Assembly (NCBI RefSeq): GCF_963259705.1
Contig: NC_081842.1
Location: 91,254,433-91,318,432, forward strand
Origin: Myotis daubentonii
Taxonomy: Eukaryota > Chordata > Mammalia > Chiroptera > Vespertilionidae
Length of the DNA stretch: 64,000 nucleotides
Direction of reading: 5' to 3'
The translations under genes and the position numbers were made by a program. The notes beneath the pieces were generated by a model. The model saw only the letters and a list, made by a program, of their open reading frames with translations, had not been told where the DNA came from and made no database searches. Positions 36,241 through 47,700 of this stretch are shown here, one piece after another; within the stretch, counting starts at the first letter, position 1; every line of letters starts with the position of its first letter.

Positions 36241-38185
36241 GTTAAAAACCTTTGTTCTAAAATCGTGTAATAACCACTTCAGCTTTATTGTGATTTCTTG
36301 CATCAGAGTACTTTTCACCTATGTGTTTCTTATATTTAAAGTGTATGTAAACAATTACTTACTCTCTTAAATGTAAAAACATTTAACTATTTTACTATTC
36401 ATTTTAACATAAAAATTGATTATAATTGAGAAGATAGCTAACTGGCAGACACAAAATATAGGTAATTTAAAAATATATCATATCTGCCGCTGTTATATTG
36501 ACTGTAACAGTATTAGGTATCCATTGAAGCATTAATAAGTTTATTGAAGCATTTGACCCAAACATTTCTTATCATTTCATTTTAAAACAGTCTAAGTCAA
36601 TAATTTAATGTAATATTTGTACTCTAAAGCCCAAATAGAAGCATGTTATATATTTTTATAAGTCTTCACACATAAAAGCTTATTATTATTATTATTTTAA
36701 AATGTCTTAAAAAGAAAGAAAATACTGAAAGTTATATTTTTAATTTCTTTACATAGTCCTGGGTGAAATAATATGATATTTAAAAATAAGAAGGATAAAA
36801 TGACTTTTAAATTCTATTTATTTTTGTGAACATTATGGATTGAGCTGATTAGATCTCCTTATTCTCTTTGAACTCCTTTTCTACAACCTATTAAAGCTGC
36901 TTTTGCATTTTAGAAATAAGTTATTCCTATAAATTCAATTTTTATTTTTAACATATTCATTCTTATAATTTTATTCAATCACTTTGTGTTTAATGAATAT
37001 TTATAAATTGACCTTTGTTGATAAAAAATGAAATGAATTATATATTATCTTTGGTAGGAAACAGACATATTCCCACTATAAAACATGATTGCATGTAAAT
37101 ATCACCCAAAATTTATTCTTATAAAATTTCAGAGGTATTTTTTAATAGTTAAGAAGTGAGGACATAGTTATAAGACTGCCTCTTTGAAAATAATCCAGGT
37201 ATATTTTATTTTTTATATCTCAAATAAATCTCTGTATTCACATTAGAAAAAATACATTGGGCAATTTAAAGGGACACACAGAAAAACAAAAGTGCACATT
37301 CCGGAGGTGCCAGTGCTGCTGAAGGAGGGCAACATCATTTTAAAATGCGTTTGCCTTCTCAAGTACCTTTGAAACACTTTAAAATAAAAAAGTTTACACC
37401 AGTTTTCAAAAAATAAGGGCTTACATATTAATACACTATCATAATGATAATACCATTATGTGTGATATTATAGAGATTTCAAGTGCTATGAGAGTTCAAA
37501 AGAGAAAAAGCACGCCACTCAGTTCAGCATTTGTACTGCATAACAACACAACAAAACAGACGGAGAGATGTTAGGCAAGATGGCCAGGTTTATGGCCCAA
37601 ACGTCCCTAGGTTATTAGGAGATCCTTGTGATTTCAATCACTATAAATATTTTCAGCATCTCTTTTAAAATGTAGTGTTTCTCTTGAAATAGAACTGCAC
37701 CAGAAATTACTTTATTTCCATCATACATTAAAAGAACTATAATATTCTCGAGATGAAATTAATCAGAAAAACTGTGAGAGATGGGTTATCCCTAAACAGA
37801 AGCCAAGAAAATTGATTTTTGTATTTGTAAATATTAAGGAGAGCTGATAAATTTTCCTAAGCCGGAAATCTGAAACTCTCATTCTCAAATAATTCTATTA
37901 TTTTTCTTTCAAAACCATCAATCTGGGAGTGAACACTTATATGTTGTCACAAAATATGTTTTTCAGGAAAAAATAAAATTCTAAGTGGTTTAATGTTAGA
38001 ATTGCTAGTTATAATATATATAAATATATAAAATATTGAATATATTTACATTCAAATATGTTTTATAATAATATAATGTATATATTTACATACATATTTA
38101 TATGTATACATGAAGTATTTGTGTATGTATATATACACACATCATTTGGAAATTTTAGAAAAATAAATATGACATTTCCTTTTTA
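36241..38185. other. Unassigned AT-rich sequence
   Basis: No gene or repeat recognised in about 1.9 kb. Short ATT (36681-36695) and TA (38010-38060) runs only. Confidence 0.4.
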
Positions 38186-38560
38186 CAGCTGCAGCAATAA
38201 AATGCTACAAACTGAGTGGCTTAAACAACAGAATTTTATTGTCTCACAGTTTTGGAAGTTAAAAGTCCCAAAACAAAGTGTCCATTGGTTTGGTTCCTTC
38301 TGAGGATCGTATCGCCCCCTTTAGCTTATAGATAATTGTCTTCTCCTTGAGTCTCTTTACAATACTTTCCATCTGTGCTTGCATGATTCTGTGTTCAAAT
38401 TTCTCCTTTTTATATCACCCATCATATTGTATTAGAGCCCACTCTATTTGGCTCATTTTAATTTATTACTTTTGCAAAGAACCTTCCTCCAAATAAGGTC
38501 ACAATCTGAGGTAATGGCTGAGGACTACAACTTACCTTTTTTGGGGGGTAAGGGATTGTA
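38186..38560 (+). mobile_element. Ancient mammalian repeat (family not assigned)
   Basis: The string 'acaaactgagtggcttaaac' with 'aacagaattttattgtctca' and 'cagttttggaagttaaaagt' belongs to a very common old mammalian interspersed repeat that I cannot name with confidence. Non-coding and diverged. Confidence 0.45.
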
Positions 38561-38757
38561 ATCATCCCATAATATCAGGATATACCCAATTATTACATAA
38601 CATGGCTACGTTTGTACACCCACAGAAATAATACCAAATCAATGTATGCATGTCTATACAAATCTCCTAAAGGGGCTTTCTCTAACCAGTGGTTCTCCAC
38701 CTTCCTAATCCGCGACCCTTTACTACAGTTCCTCATGTTGTGGTGACCCCCAACCAT

Positions 38758-40089
38758 AAAATTATTTTCTTTTTTTTCTTTATTGTTCAGATTATTACAT
38801 TTGTTCCTCCTTTTTCCCCCCATAACTCCCCTCCTCCCAGTTCCTGCCCCACCCTCCGCCCTCACTCCCCACCCACTGTCCTCATCCATAGGTGCACGAT
38901 TTTTGTCCAGTCTCTTCCCGAATCTCCCACACCCCTTACCCTAAAAAAAATAGTCAGTCCATTCCCTTTCTATGTCCCTGATTCTATTATGATCACCAGA
39001 TTATTTATTCACTTGATTCTTAGATTCACTTGTTGATAGATGCTTGTTTGTTGTTCATAATTTGTATCTTTACCTTTTTCTTCTTCTTCCTTTTCTTAAA
39101 GGATACCTTTCAGCATTTCATATAATACTGGTTTGGTGGTGATGAACTCCTTTAGCTTTTCCTTATCTGTGAAGCACTTTATCTGACCTTCAGTTCTGAA
39201 TGATAGCTTTGCTGGATAAAGTAATCTTGGTTGTAGGTTCTTGGTATTCATCACTTTGAATATTTCTTGCCATTCCCTTCTGGCCTGCAAAGTTTCTGTT
39301 GAGAAATCAGCTGACAGTCGTATGGGTATTCCCTTGTAGGTAACTGAGTTTCTTTCTCTTGCTGCTTTTAAGATTCTCTCTTTGTCTTTTGCTCTTGGCA
39401 TTTTAATTATGATGTGTCTTGGTGTGGTCCTCTTTGGATTCCTTTTGTTTGGGGTTCTTTGCGCTTCCTGGACCTGTAAGTCTATTTCTTTCACCAGGTG
39501 GGGGAAGTTTTCTGTCATTATTTCTTCAAATAGGTTTTCAATATCTTGCTCTCTCTCATCTTCTGGCACCCCTATAATTCTGATGTTGGTACGCTTGAAG
39601 CTGTCTCAGAGGCTCCTTACACTATCTTCGTATTTTCAGATTCTTTTTTCATTTTGCTTTTCTGGTTGGGTGTTTTATGCTTCTTCGCATTTGAAATCTT
39701 TGCCTTGATTCTTGCGCTCCTCTGGTCTGCTGTTGGGAGTCTGTATAGTATTCGTTATTTCAGTCCGTGTATGCTTAATTTCTAGTTGGTTCTTTATCAT
39801 AACATCGAGGGTCTCATTAGATTTCTTGAGGATCTCACTACATTTATCGGCAGCTTCTAAACAGTTCTTAAGAGACCTTAAAAGTGTGGTTCTGAACTCA
39901 ATATCCTCCATTGACAGTTTTGTCCTGTTTCTTTGTCTCCGCATTTTTTATGCTTCCTTGGTGCACCCCCTAGTGGTCTTTGTGTGCAGTCTTGTTGTAG
40001 TTAAGCCTTGATTGTTGTGGGCAATACCGGGGGTGATTTGACCTCCAGGCTAACTGGCTATGAGAGTCCCCAACCATAAAATTATTTTC
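38758..40089 (-). mobile_element. HAL1-type (ORF1-only) L1 element, 5'-truncated, reverse orientation
   Basis: Body 38780-40067 lies between a 22-bp perfect target duplication (38758-38779 and 40068-40089, both within the SPIN-like element). On the minus strand it holds an ORF1 remnant followed directly by a 316-bp 3' UTR ending in the 'aacaataaag' signal and an A-rich tail. There is no ORF2 sequence. It shares the exact ORF1-to-3'UTR layout with 56613-58500, which argues for a mobile ORF2-less lineage and against a one-off deletion. Confidence 0.9.
39096..39944 (-). pseudogene. L1/HAL1 ORF1 pseudogene
   Basis: Two minus-strand frames cover it. 39944-39675 is the N-terminal part, starting MRRQRNRTKLSMEDIEF, predicted coiled coil. 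39569-39096 is 157 residues, the RNA-recognition-motif tail through the C-terminal domain. In the C-terminal piece, 'TPRHIIIKMPRAKDKERIL', 'RLSADFSTETLQARREW' and 'LYPAKLSF' are the conserved ORF1p signatures. ORF1p is the RNA-binding chaperone that coats L1 RNA in cytoplasmic particles. An in-frame stop after KCEEA and a frame change between about 39570 and 39675 disable this copy. Downstream of the stop lies 3' UTR, with no reverse transcriptase. Confidence 0.88.
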
Positions 40090-40197
40090 GTTGCTACTTC
40101 ATAACTATAATTTTGCTACTGTTATGAATCGTAATGTAAATATCTGATATGCTATATGTGTTTTCCGATGATCGCGACCCACAGGTTGAGAACCGTG

Positions 40198-41514
40198 GCT
40201 AGCATTTTCAATGTTCAGTTTATCTACCTAACATTTTAATCATTTGATATAAATGTAAAAGAGTCAAATTCCACTCGTTGATTTGAGATTGCTACATCCA
40301 AATTTCATCCTTTCTATTTCAGAATTTGTGACACTTGAGGAAATCTCTGTGTTAAAATTTGATTGATTGAGAAGAGAAAGTTTATCATAATTTGGTCATC
40401 CTGCTATATCCAGTGCAAATTGGAAACATGGAAATAACCCCAAAGTTACCATGGGCTGTGCTGTGGACTTCAGAGCATTCCAATTAGCATCAGAAAATCC
40501 CAGCAGAAGTGAGACAGGTTGGCAGATCAAGTTCAAATTTTAAGTTTAATTGCAGCTTACACAGGCAATGATTTCATTATTTAAATTAAGTTAATGTAAT
40601 AGTGACCTTTAATTTTCTAATCTATTTCCTTTAAAACACAATACATGTAGGAATCATTTGACACACACACATACACATTTTGGGTTTTTTATTGTTTAAA
40701 AGCTTTCATTTAAGGTTTTTAGTTGTTTTGTTTTGTTTAGATATGGTCATAGTAGTTTTGACCCGTAAGATATAGAGAGCCTTTTGGATATGTGGTAAGG
40801 GTTTCAGAGATATAACAGGTTAGAAGATCCAAGTTGCTTGTTACCAGAGAACCACAGAATGGCACAAGGTCATTTCCTCGATTATAAATAATTGCCTGAA
40901 AGTACCACTAGAAAGTAAATTTCTCTTCTCAAGAATGTAGAAAGAAGTCTGACTAAAGACAATAAACTTGGAGATTCATCTAGCAGGCTTAAAAAAGTAA
41001 ATTAAGAGTATGTTAAAGTTTAGCTGTTAAAGTAAATCAGGAGAATCAGGGAGTGGATGGCTTCTGTGAATGGCTCAGTTTGAAACCAAGAGACCACCTT
41101 CAAATGGCTGCTCTTGGAATATTTTTTCTTACTTCAGAGTAGAATTTTAATTTATAATTGTGAGATGAAATAGAATTACAAAAAAGTAAGCAGAACAAAA
41201 TCTTTAAATAAAATTAGGGTTTGCAATTTATTGTCAATAGAATAATTATAATTAGATAAAATACCTATTATTTTCACTGGTTTCAAATATAGCCGATAGG
41301 ATCATTTTTAGTTTGTGTATATTTGAAAGGCATGGCCGAGATTGATTTTAAAAATTCTGGTATCTGATAGAAAATTGAGTGATAACCTACATAAGGTAGA
41401 CATTTACTATTTATTAACTTCTTCATGGTTTAGAGAAGTAATTTTGATTGATATTAAAAAACCATGAAGGGGAGGGTGAAAATATTTAAAAATGTACTCA
41501 AGAGGTCACAGCAG
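40198..41514. other. Unassigned sequence
   Basis: No gene or repeat recognised. Confidence 0.4.
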
Positions 41515-41640
41515 AAAAGGAAGGATGGAAGAAAAGGAGAGGGGAGGGAAGAGAGTGAGGGAGAAAGAGAGGGAGTGAGGGAAGGAGAAAGGAAGAGAAG
41601 AAAGAGAGAAAAAGAAAGCAAGAAAGAGATAAAGAGTAAG
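41515..41640. repeat. Purine-rich (GGGA/GAAA) tract
   Basis: About 125 bp of A and G in irregular tetra- and pentanucleotides. Open frames on both strands here are composition artefacts. Confidence 0.9.
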
Positions 41641-41689
41641 AAACTAATTTCTATTAAACCTGTACAACACACAAGGAGCTATATTTAAT

Positions 41690-41860
41690 ACTCTGAAGCT
41701 ATTAACTCATCTAATTCTGAAAACAATGCTATGGAGGAGGCATTATTCCTTTCTATAGAAAAGAGTCCTTAAACTCTGAGCAGTTACAAGACTTCCTTAA
41801 TGTGAAAGCTAGTTGGAGACCATGATTCAGCACCCCATCTCTCTGCTCACAGCCTACACT
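41690..41860 (-). mobile_element. MIR SINE, reverse orientation
   Basis: 'attaactcatctaattctga', 'aacaatgctatggaggaggc' and the downstream 'agcagttacaagacttcctt' follow the MIR consensus in reverse. Diverged. Confidence 0.55.
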
Positions 41861-42321
41861 CAGGAACTAAAGCCTGTACTGTTGTCAGGCTTTTTTCCAG
41901 GGAAGGAAAACCTATCATAGTTAAACTTTATTGCTTTGATTTTTAATTTTAGGTACAATCTAGCTCTTTGCAGAAAGTAAGGATTTATAGAGCTGGCAGG
42001 AGAGAACATATTGAAATAAACTAATTTATTAGAAATAAGACTGTGATACTGGTGTTACCTCAAAGGCTCCAGTTGATGTAATTTCTGTGGAAGGTGGGAC
42101 TGTTGGAAATAGGGAGAAGATGGCCACAGAATGCTTTTAACTAAAGAGATTAACGAGTGCAAATCAGAATACAGCCAAGGGGAATATAAAAATTCATTGC
42201 AAGAATGCAAAGTTTTTTATTCCTCTTTTAATATAGAATCATGTCCAGGTGATGTATTTTGGGGATTATAGTTAAAATAACCTAGGGACAAAGTATGTAA
42301 ACTACAACTTGTCATATCTTA
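41861..42321. other. Unassigned sequence
   Basis: No gene or repeat recognised. Confidence 0.4.
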
Positions 42322-42495
42322 TCCTATATAATAAAGAGCTAATTGCTAATTAGACAAGACGGTGGAACAACCTTTTCTGAACTGGGCCAGTGGGCGGGGC
42401 CTTGGGGTCAGGAGGTAGCTGGGCTGTGAAAGCCTAGGCAGCAGGGGCTGCGAGGGCCGAACCCCTTGCATGAATTTCGTGCATTGGGCATCTAG
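42322..42495 (+). mobile_element. Short HeliBat-type Helitron (174 bp)
   Basis: Starts 'tcctatataataaagagc' after A at 42322. Ends with 'ttgcatgaatttcgtgca' and 'ttgggcatctag' at 42495 before T. Same short subfamily as 16385-16526 and 51244-51404. Confidence 0.93.
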
Positions 42496-42513
42496 TGTAT
42501 ATAAAAGAAAGTA

Positions 42514-44291
42514 CAGTTTGCTCATTTCTTTTCTTTTTTTTAAGTTGTTTTATTGCTTAAAGTATTACAAACAGTAGTACATATGTCTCCTTTTTTTCCC
42601 GCCCTTGACAATCCCCTGGCCTCTGTATCTATTTTTGTTCATAAGTTTATAATGGTCTTTATTATCCATAAATGAGTGAGATCATGTGGTATTTTTCCTT
42701 CATTGACTGGCTTATTTCACTTAGCATAATGCTCTCTAGTTCCGCCCATGCTGTTGCAAATGGTAAGAATTCCTTCTATTTTACAGCAGCATAGCATTCC
42801 ATCGTGTAGATGTACCACAGTTTTCTAATCCATTCATCTACTGATGGGCACTTAGGCTGTTTCCAGATCTTAGCTATGGTGAATTGTGCTGCTATGAACA
42901 TAGGGATGCATATATCCTTTCTTATTGGTGTTTCTGTTTTCTTGGGATATATTCCTAGAAGTGGGATCACAGGGTCAAATGGGAGTTCCATTTTTAGTTT
43001 TTTGAGGAAGCTCCATACTGTCTTCCATAGTGGCTGCACCAGTCTGCATTCCCACCAGCAGTGCACGAGTGTTCCTTTTTCTCCACATCCTCTCCAGCAC
43101 TTGTCGTTTGTTGATTTGTTGATGATAGCCAGTCTGACAGGTTTGAGATGTTACCTCATTGTTGTTTTGCTTTGCATTCCTCAGATGATTAGTGACTTTG
43201 AGCATGTTTTCATATGTCTCTTGGCTTTCTGAATGTCCTCTTTTGAAAGGTGTCTATTTAGGTCCTTTGCCCATTTTTTGATTGGATTGTTTATCTTCCT
43301 TTTGTTAAGTTGTATGAGTCCCCTATAAATGTTGGAGATTAAACCCTTATTGGTGATAACATTGGCAAATATGTTCTCCCATGCAGTGGGCTTTCTTGTT
43401 GTTTTGTTGATGGTTTCTTTTGCTGTGCAGAAGCTTTTTATTTTGATGTAGTCCCATTTGTTTATTTTCTCTTTAGTTTCCAATGCCCTAGGAGCTGTAT
43501 CGGTGAAAAAATTGCTTCGGCATATGTCTGAGATTTTGTTGCCTTTGGATTCTTCTAGTATTTTTATGGTTTCCCGTCGTACATTTAAGTCCTTTATCTA
43601 TTTTGAGTTTATTTTTGTGTATGGTGTAAGTTGGTGGTCTGGTTTCATTTTCTTGCATGTATCTGTCCAATTTTCCCAACACAATTTATTGAAGAGACTA
43701 TCTTGACTCCATTGTATGTTCTTGCCTCCTTTGTCAAATATTAATTGAGCATATTGGTTCAGGTCTATTTCTGGGCTCTCTATTCTATTCCATTGATCTA
43801 TATGTCTGTTCTTGTGCCAGTACCAGGCAGTTTTGAGAACAGTGGCTTTGTAATATAGCTTGATATCTGGTGTTGAGATCCCATCTACTTTGTTCTGTCT
43901 CAGGATCGCTGCAGCTATTCGGGATCTTTTTTTATTCCAGATGAATTTTTGGAGAGTTCGTTCTAGGTCTGTGAAATATGCCATTGGTATTTTAATGGGA
44001 AGTGCATTGAATTTATAGATTGCTTTGGGTAGTATGGACATTTTAATGATGTTGATTCTACCAATCCATGAACACGGTATGTTCTTTCATCTGTTTATGT
44101 CTTCCTCTATCTCTTTTTTCAACGTCCTGTAGTTTTCTTAGTAGAAGCCTTTTACCTCTTTAGTTAAGTTTATTCCTAGGTATCTTAATTTTTTTTGTGC
44201 GTTGGTAAATGGGATTGTTTTTTTAGTCTCTCTTTCTCTAAGTTCACTATTGGTGTATAGAAATGCCATAGATTTTTCAGTTTGCTCATTT
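42514..44291 (-). mobile_element. L1 insertion, 5'-truncated, reverse orientation (1.75 kb)
   Basis: Body 42528-44277 flanked by a 14-bp perfect target duplication 'cagtttgctcattt' (42514-42527, 44278-44291). On the minus strand it runs from the late part of ORF2 through a short 3' UTR to the poly(A) tail (T-rich run at 42528-42550). It starts 18 bp downstream of a HeliBat. The 3' UTR differs from the 'aacaataaag' type, so this is a different L1 subfamily from the HAL1-type copies. Confidence 0.93.
42776..44041 (-). pseudogene. L1 ORF2 C-terminal pseudogene
   Basis: Three minus-strand frame pieces: 44041-43598 (starts [19 protein letters not shown]), 43483-43181 and 43066-42776. The last ends with the characteristic cysteine-rich-region context '[14 protein letters not shown]' and '[14 protein letters not shown]', close to the C-terminus of L1 ORF2p. 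ORF2p carries endonuclease and reverse transcriptase. Only the region downstream of the reverse transcriptase core is present here, and stops and frameshifts inactivate it. Confidence 0.9.
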
Positions 44292-44594
44292 TTAATTTAC
44301 TGATATGTTTGGAGTAGCATGGGTCAAAAGGCCCTTTTGATTGCTCTCCTCAGACTGCACACAGAGTCTTAGTCAAGGTTCAATAGGTCGGTAGTTAGTG
44401 GATACAACCAACAATGTTGATTTTGACACTGGTTCTTTTACTTAAAAGCTCTGTGCCTTTGCATAAATATTTTCAACAGTTTGAGTCTCAACTCCATATA
44501 CCGTTAGTAACAGGAATAACTGAAGCTTTCTCATTAATAATAAAAATGTGCAAGGACTTTGCAAAGCATAAGGTCTTATACAAATCTCTGCTGT
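44292..44594. other. Unassigned sequence
   Basis: No gene or repeat recognised. Confidence 0.4.
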
Positions 44595-44931
44595 CTTGTT
44601 ACCCATTTATTTATTTTTTTTTAAATATTTATTCACCTTATTTATTTATTGTTTGTTTGTTTGTTTGTTTTTGTTAATCCTCTCCTGAAGATATTTTTCC
44701 TTTGATTTTTAGATAGAATGGAAGAGAGAGGGAAAGATAGAGAGAAACATCGATGTGAGAAAAACACATTGATTGGTTGCCTCCTCCAGGAGCCCTAACC
44801 AAGGCCCAGGCTTCGAGGAGCCTGCAGCCAATGTACATGCCCTTGACTGGAATCAAACTTGAGACCCTTTGGTCCGCAGGTGATGCTCTATCCACTGATC
44901 CAAACCAGCCAGGGCTTGTTACCCATTTATT
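44595..44931 (-). mobile_element. Bat tRNA-derived SINE with 17-bp target duplication
   Basis: Minus-strand head 'gccctggctggtttggatca' near 44914, B-box-like sequence, 'aacatcgatgtgag' middle (plus strand) and a long AT-rich tail containing (TTTG)n (44652-44671). Perfect duplication 'cttgttacccatttatt' at 44595-44611 and 44915-44931. Confidence 0.93.
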
Positions 44932-45084
44932 GAGTTACTTCTTCTTTAGTACTAATTTCTGGGCCAGCACGGTCACAGTCACAGCAGACATACAATAGAT
45001 AAAGTGCCTATCCTTCTAGTACCAAAGACTAATGCAGGGTCGAAAGAAAGAGAGATAGATTGCCTTTCCTAGCAGCCGCACAGC

Positions 45085-45245
45085 CAGTATCATTGATTGT
45101 GTACTGCATGCTAGGTACTACGTTAGAGATTTGCTTACATTAATTCATATCATGCTCTCAACTACCTTATCCTCTCACAGCCATAAGCAGGCTGCTATGG
45201 TTAGAACTGAGAGCTGACTAACCAGGCTTCAGAAAGGCAACTATG
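45085..45245 (-). mobile_element. MIR SINE, reverse orientation
   Basis: 'gtactgcatgctaggtacta', 'acattaattcatatcatgct' and 'caggcttcagaaaggcaact' fit the MIR core and tail in reverse. Diverged. Confidence 0.5.
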
Positions 45246-46114
45246 AGTTTTCTAGATGTACAAAAATGGTAACGGAAATAACAAAACAAGAAAAATGAGT
45301 TCTGATTCCATTGTTTTAGCATTATCAAATTATTATAAGCGAGTTGTTTTCTAGAAATATGTAGAGAGAACGATTCTTAAAATGTACCAGAGGTAGATTT
45401 GATGTGATTTTGTAATTAGTGTTCTGGTGGTGAACATGGGATCCAGAGAGAGGCTCAGATAACACAGAGATGTGGGAAGAAGATGGAAGGACTTATTTCA
45501 GTTTTAGACATGTCTTTAAGGTTCCCATGGTGCCTGCAAGCAGAATTGTCAGGCAGGTAGTGGGATCCTTGGTTCATGAGTGAAATCTGAACTGTGGCGT
45601 GACAGGAGATGACAGCTCTGGTACGATCTGGAGGAATGCCAGAATAAGAGAGAAGGGAAACCTGAACATCTGCACATGAGGCCAAAGAGCAGCACTCAGA
45701 CAGTAGGAGAAATGCTAAGAAAACACCTGGACAAAGACATCAAAGGGACAGAGTATTTCAAGAAAAAAAAATCCAAATAAGTCACCTTTAAGTAAGGTCG
45801 TAGAGATTTCCTTTGAATTTAGTCAAAAGAAAGTTGATAAACCTGATAGATATTTTCAGAGAAATGAGTCAGGGTTAGTAAAGAAAAATACCAACTAAAA
45901 GGAAAACTATTTCTATTCCCTACTCATGTCATTTCTAACACCAAAGATGTGGGTTTTCTCCCACACCAACAAAGTCTCCAACTCTCCAGGCACTAACTGG
46001 GTGTCCTGCAACTCAATTCTGAAAGTACCCAGAGTTACTGCAGATACCACAGGTTAAGTGCCCAGGACCACAAAACTTACTCCCATTTCAGATGTCAGTC
46101 AGCAGCCGAGGTCT
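45246..46114. other. Unassigned sequence
   Basis: No gene or repeat recognised. Confidence 0.4.
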
Positions 46115-46258
46115 CAGCCAATGGGCCAACTGTACTGCGAACTGACAATGTATACACTGAGGGTTGTCATGACCCCTCTCCTGGAGTTGGATAATTTGCT
46201 AGAAGGACTCACAGAACTCAGGACAGCACTTGATTTACTATTACTGGTTTATTATAAA

Positions 46259-47414
46259 CTAGGGGCCCGGTGCACGAAATTCGTGCACTGGGTGTGTGTG
46301 TCGGGGGAGTGTCCCTCAGCCCAGCCTGCCCCCTCTCACATACTGGGAGCCCTCAGGCGTTGACCCCCATCACCCTCCAATCGCAGGATCGGCCCCTTAA
46401 CGCCTCTGACAGAGGCGTCAAGCCTGGGCAGGGGACCCCAGACCCTTCCGATTGCTGGCTCTGCCCCTTGCCCAGGCCTGATGCCTCGGACAGAGGCGTA
46501 GACCCCCATCACCCTCCGATCGCCTGATTGGCCCCTTGCCCAGGCCTGACGCCTCTGCCAGAGGTGTCAGGCTTGGACAGGGGACCCCCATCTCCCCCTG
46601 ATCACTGGCTCTGGCCCCCGCCCAGGCCTGAGGCCGCTGGCCCAGGAATCATGCCTGGGCAGGGGACCCCCATCTCCCCCTGATCACTGGCTCTGGCCCC
46701 CTCCCAAGCCCGACGCCGCTGACCCAGGCTTCAGGCCTGGGCAAGGGCACCATCATATCCCCCCAATCCCTGGCTCCGCCCCCCACCCAGGCCTGATGCC
46801 TCGGCCAGAGGAGTTGACCCTCATCACCCTCCAATCACCAATCACCGGATCGGCCCCTTGACCAGGCCTGAGGCCTCCGGCAGAGGTGTCTGGCCTGGGC
46901 AGGGGACCCCCAGCTCCCCGTGGTTGCAGGCTCCGCCCCTGCCCAGGCCTAACGCCTCTTGCTGAGGCGTCCGGCCCGGGCAGCGGGGACCCGCAGCTGC
47001 AGCGGTCCCGCGATTGTGGGCTCCGCTTTAGGCCCAGGCAAGGGACCCCTAGCTCCCGGGACTGCCAGCTTCGATCGTGTCCAGCTCCCATCGCTGGCTC
47101 CACCCCTACTTCCTGCTATCACTGGCCAAGGCGGAAAAGGCGCCTGATTCTCTGATCATGGCTGGGCGGCAGGGCAAAGGCGGCCCCAGGGCCGCCTTTG
47201 CCCTGCCCCCCAGCTCTTAGCTCCCCCTGGGTTTCTGATCACTGTCAGTGGCAGGGCGCTTCTTCCTGCTTTCCCTTTCGCCTCCCTGCATTGTGCCTAC
47301 ATATGCAAATTAGCCGCCATCTTGTTGGCAGTTAATTTGCATATAGCCCTGCTTAGCCAATGAAAAGGGTATCGTCGTACGCCAATTACCATTTTTCTCT
47401 TTTATTAGATAGGA
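46259..47414 (-). mobile_element. HeliBat-type Helitron, 1156 bp, with internal 80-bp repeat array
   Basis: 3' CTAG at 46259-46262 with palindrome 'gtgcacgaaattcgtgcac'; 5' TC at 47413-47414 (minus strand TCCTATCTAATAAAAGAG). The flanks give the A|T target. The interior repeats an approximately 80-bp unit at least seven times (starts near 46467, 46538, 46619, 46701, 46784, 46860, 46939). Each holds 'cccaggcctga', an inverted 'gcctctg...cagaggc' and 'cctgggcaggggacccc'. A long hairpin around 47168-47208 is shared with 32458-33233. High G+C but no CpG-island gene start. Confidence 0.95.
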
Positions 47415-47551
47415 TGATTCAACTAGAAATCAGCCGAATGGAAAACACACATATGGCAGGGTACATGGGAGGGAGTATAGAGCTTTCATGCTTTTTCCGC
47501 AGGCACACCGCCTTCCCAGCGTGCAAATGTGTCCAGCAACCTGGAAGCTGT

Positions 47552-47556
<5 letters not shown>

Positions 47557-47600
<44 letters not shown>
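47557..47600. repeat. (CT)n microsatellite
   Basis: About 22 CT units. Confidence 0.97.
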
Positions 47601-47604
<4 letters not shown>

Positions 47605-47644
47605 GGAGTTTCCATTATGTAGGCATGATTAAGTAAATAACTGG

Positions 47645-47700
47645 CCTTTGATTATTAACTGGATGCCAGTTCATCTGGACATCCAGTTAATAATCAAAGG
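47645..47700. repeat. Perfect 21-bp hairpin, 14-nt loop
   Basis: The arm 47645-47665 ('cctttgattattaactggat' plus g) is perfectly complementary to 47680-47700. The loop itself can form three more pairs. It looks like a recent inverted duplication within the older repeat. Confidence 0.95.

Larger units (their letters stand above)
38687..40197 (-). mobile_element. SPIN-like non-autonomous hAT element, split by a retroelement
   Basis: Two pieces (38687-38779 and 40090-40197) form a roughly 200-bp element with terminal inverted repeats 'cagtggttctc' (38687) and 'gagaaccgtg' (40188-40197). Diagnostic strings are 'ccgcgaccctttactacag', 'gcgacccacaggttgagaac' and 'gttgctacttcataactat'. These match the SPIN_NA/URR1 type of hAT MITE, which the literature describes as horizontally transferred into vesper bats among others. 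No transposase. The 8-bp target duplication is no longer clear. Confidence 0.8.
46115..47700 (+). mobile_element. Old repeat interrupted by a HeliBat (family not assigned)
   Basis: The left part (46115-46258, 'aggactcacagaactcagga', 'tttattataaa') and right part (47415-47700, 'atggagtttccattatgtag', 'gcatgattaagtaaataact') look like halves of one familiar old mammalian repeat, perhaps an LTR. They are split exactly at an A|T step by the Helitron. A (CT)n tract lies at 47557-47600. Confidence 0.45.

Noticed and set aside
38687..38697. 8-bp target duplication of the SPIN-like element
   Set aside because: Flanks 'tctctaac' and 'gctagcat' share only a CTA core; too weak to claim.
39382..40011. 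Plus-strand open frames of 79-108 codons
   Set aside because: Antisense shadows of the HAL1-type ORF1 on the minus strand; the same applies to minus-strand frames at 57232-58005.
41464..41688. Charged 74-codon open frame (E/K/R-rich)
   Set aside because: Composition artefact of a purine-rich tract.
42810..43232. 140-codon plus-strand open frame
   Set aside because: Antisense of the L1 ORF2 remnant.
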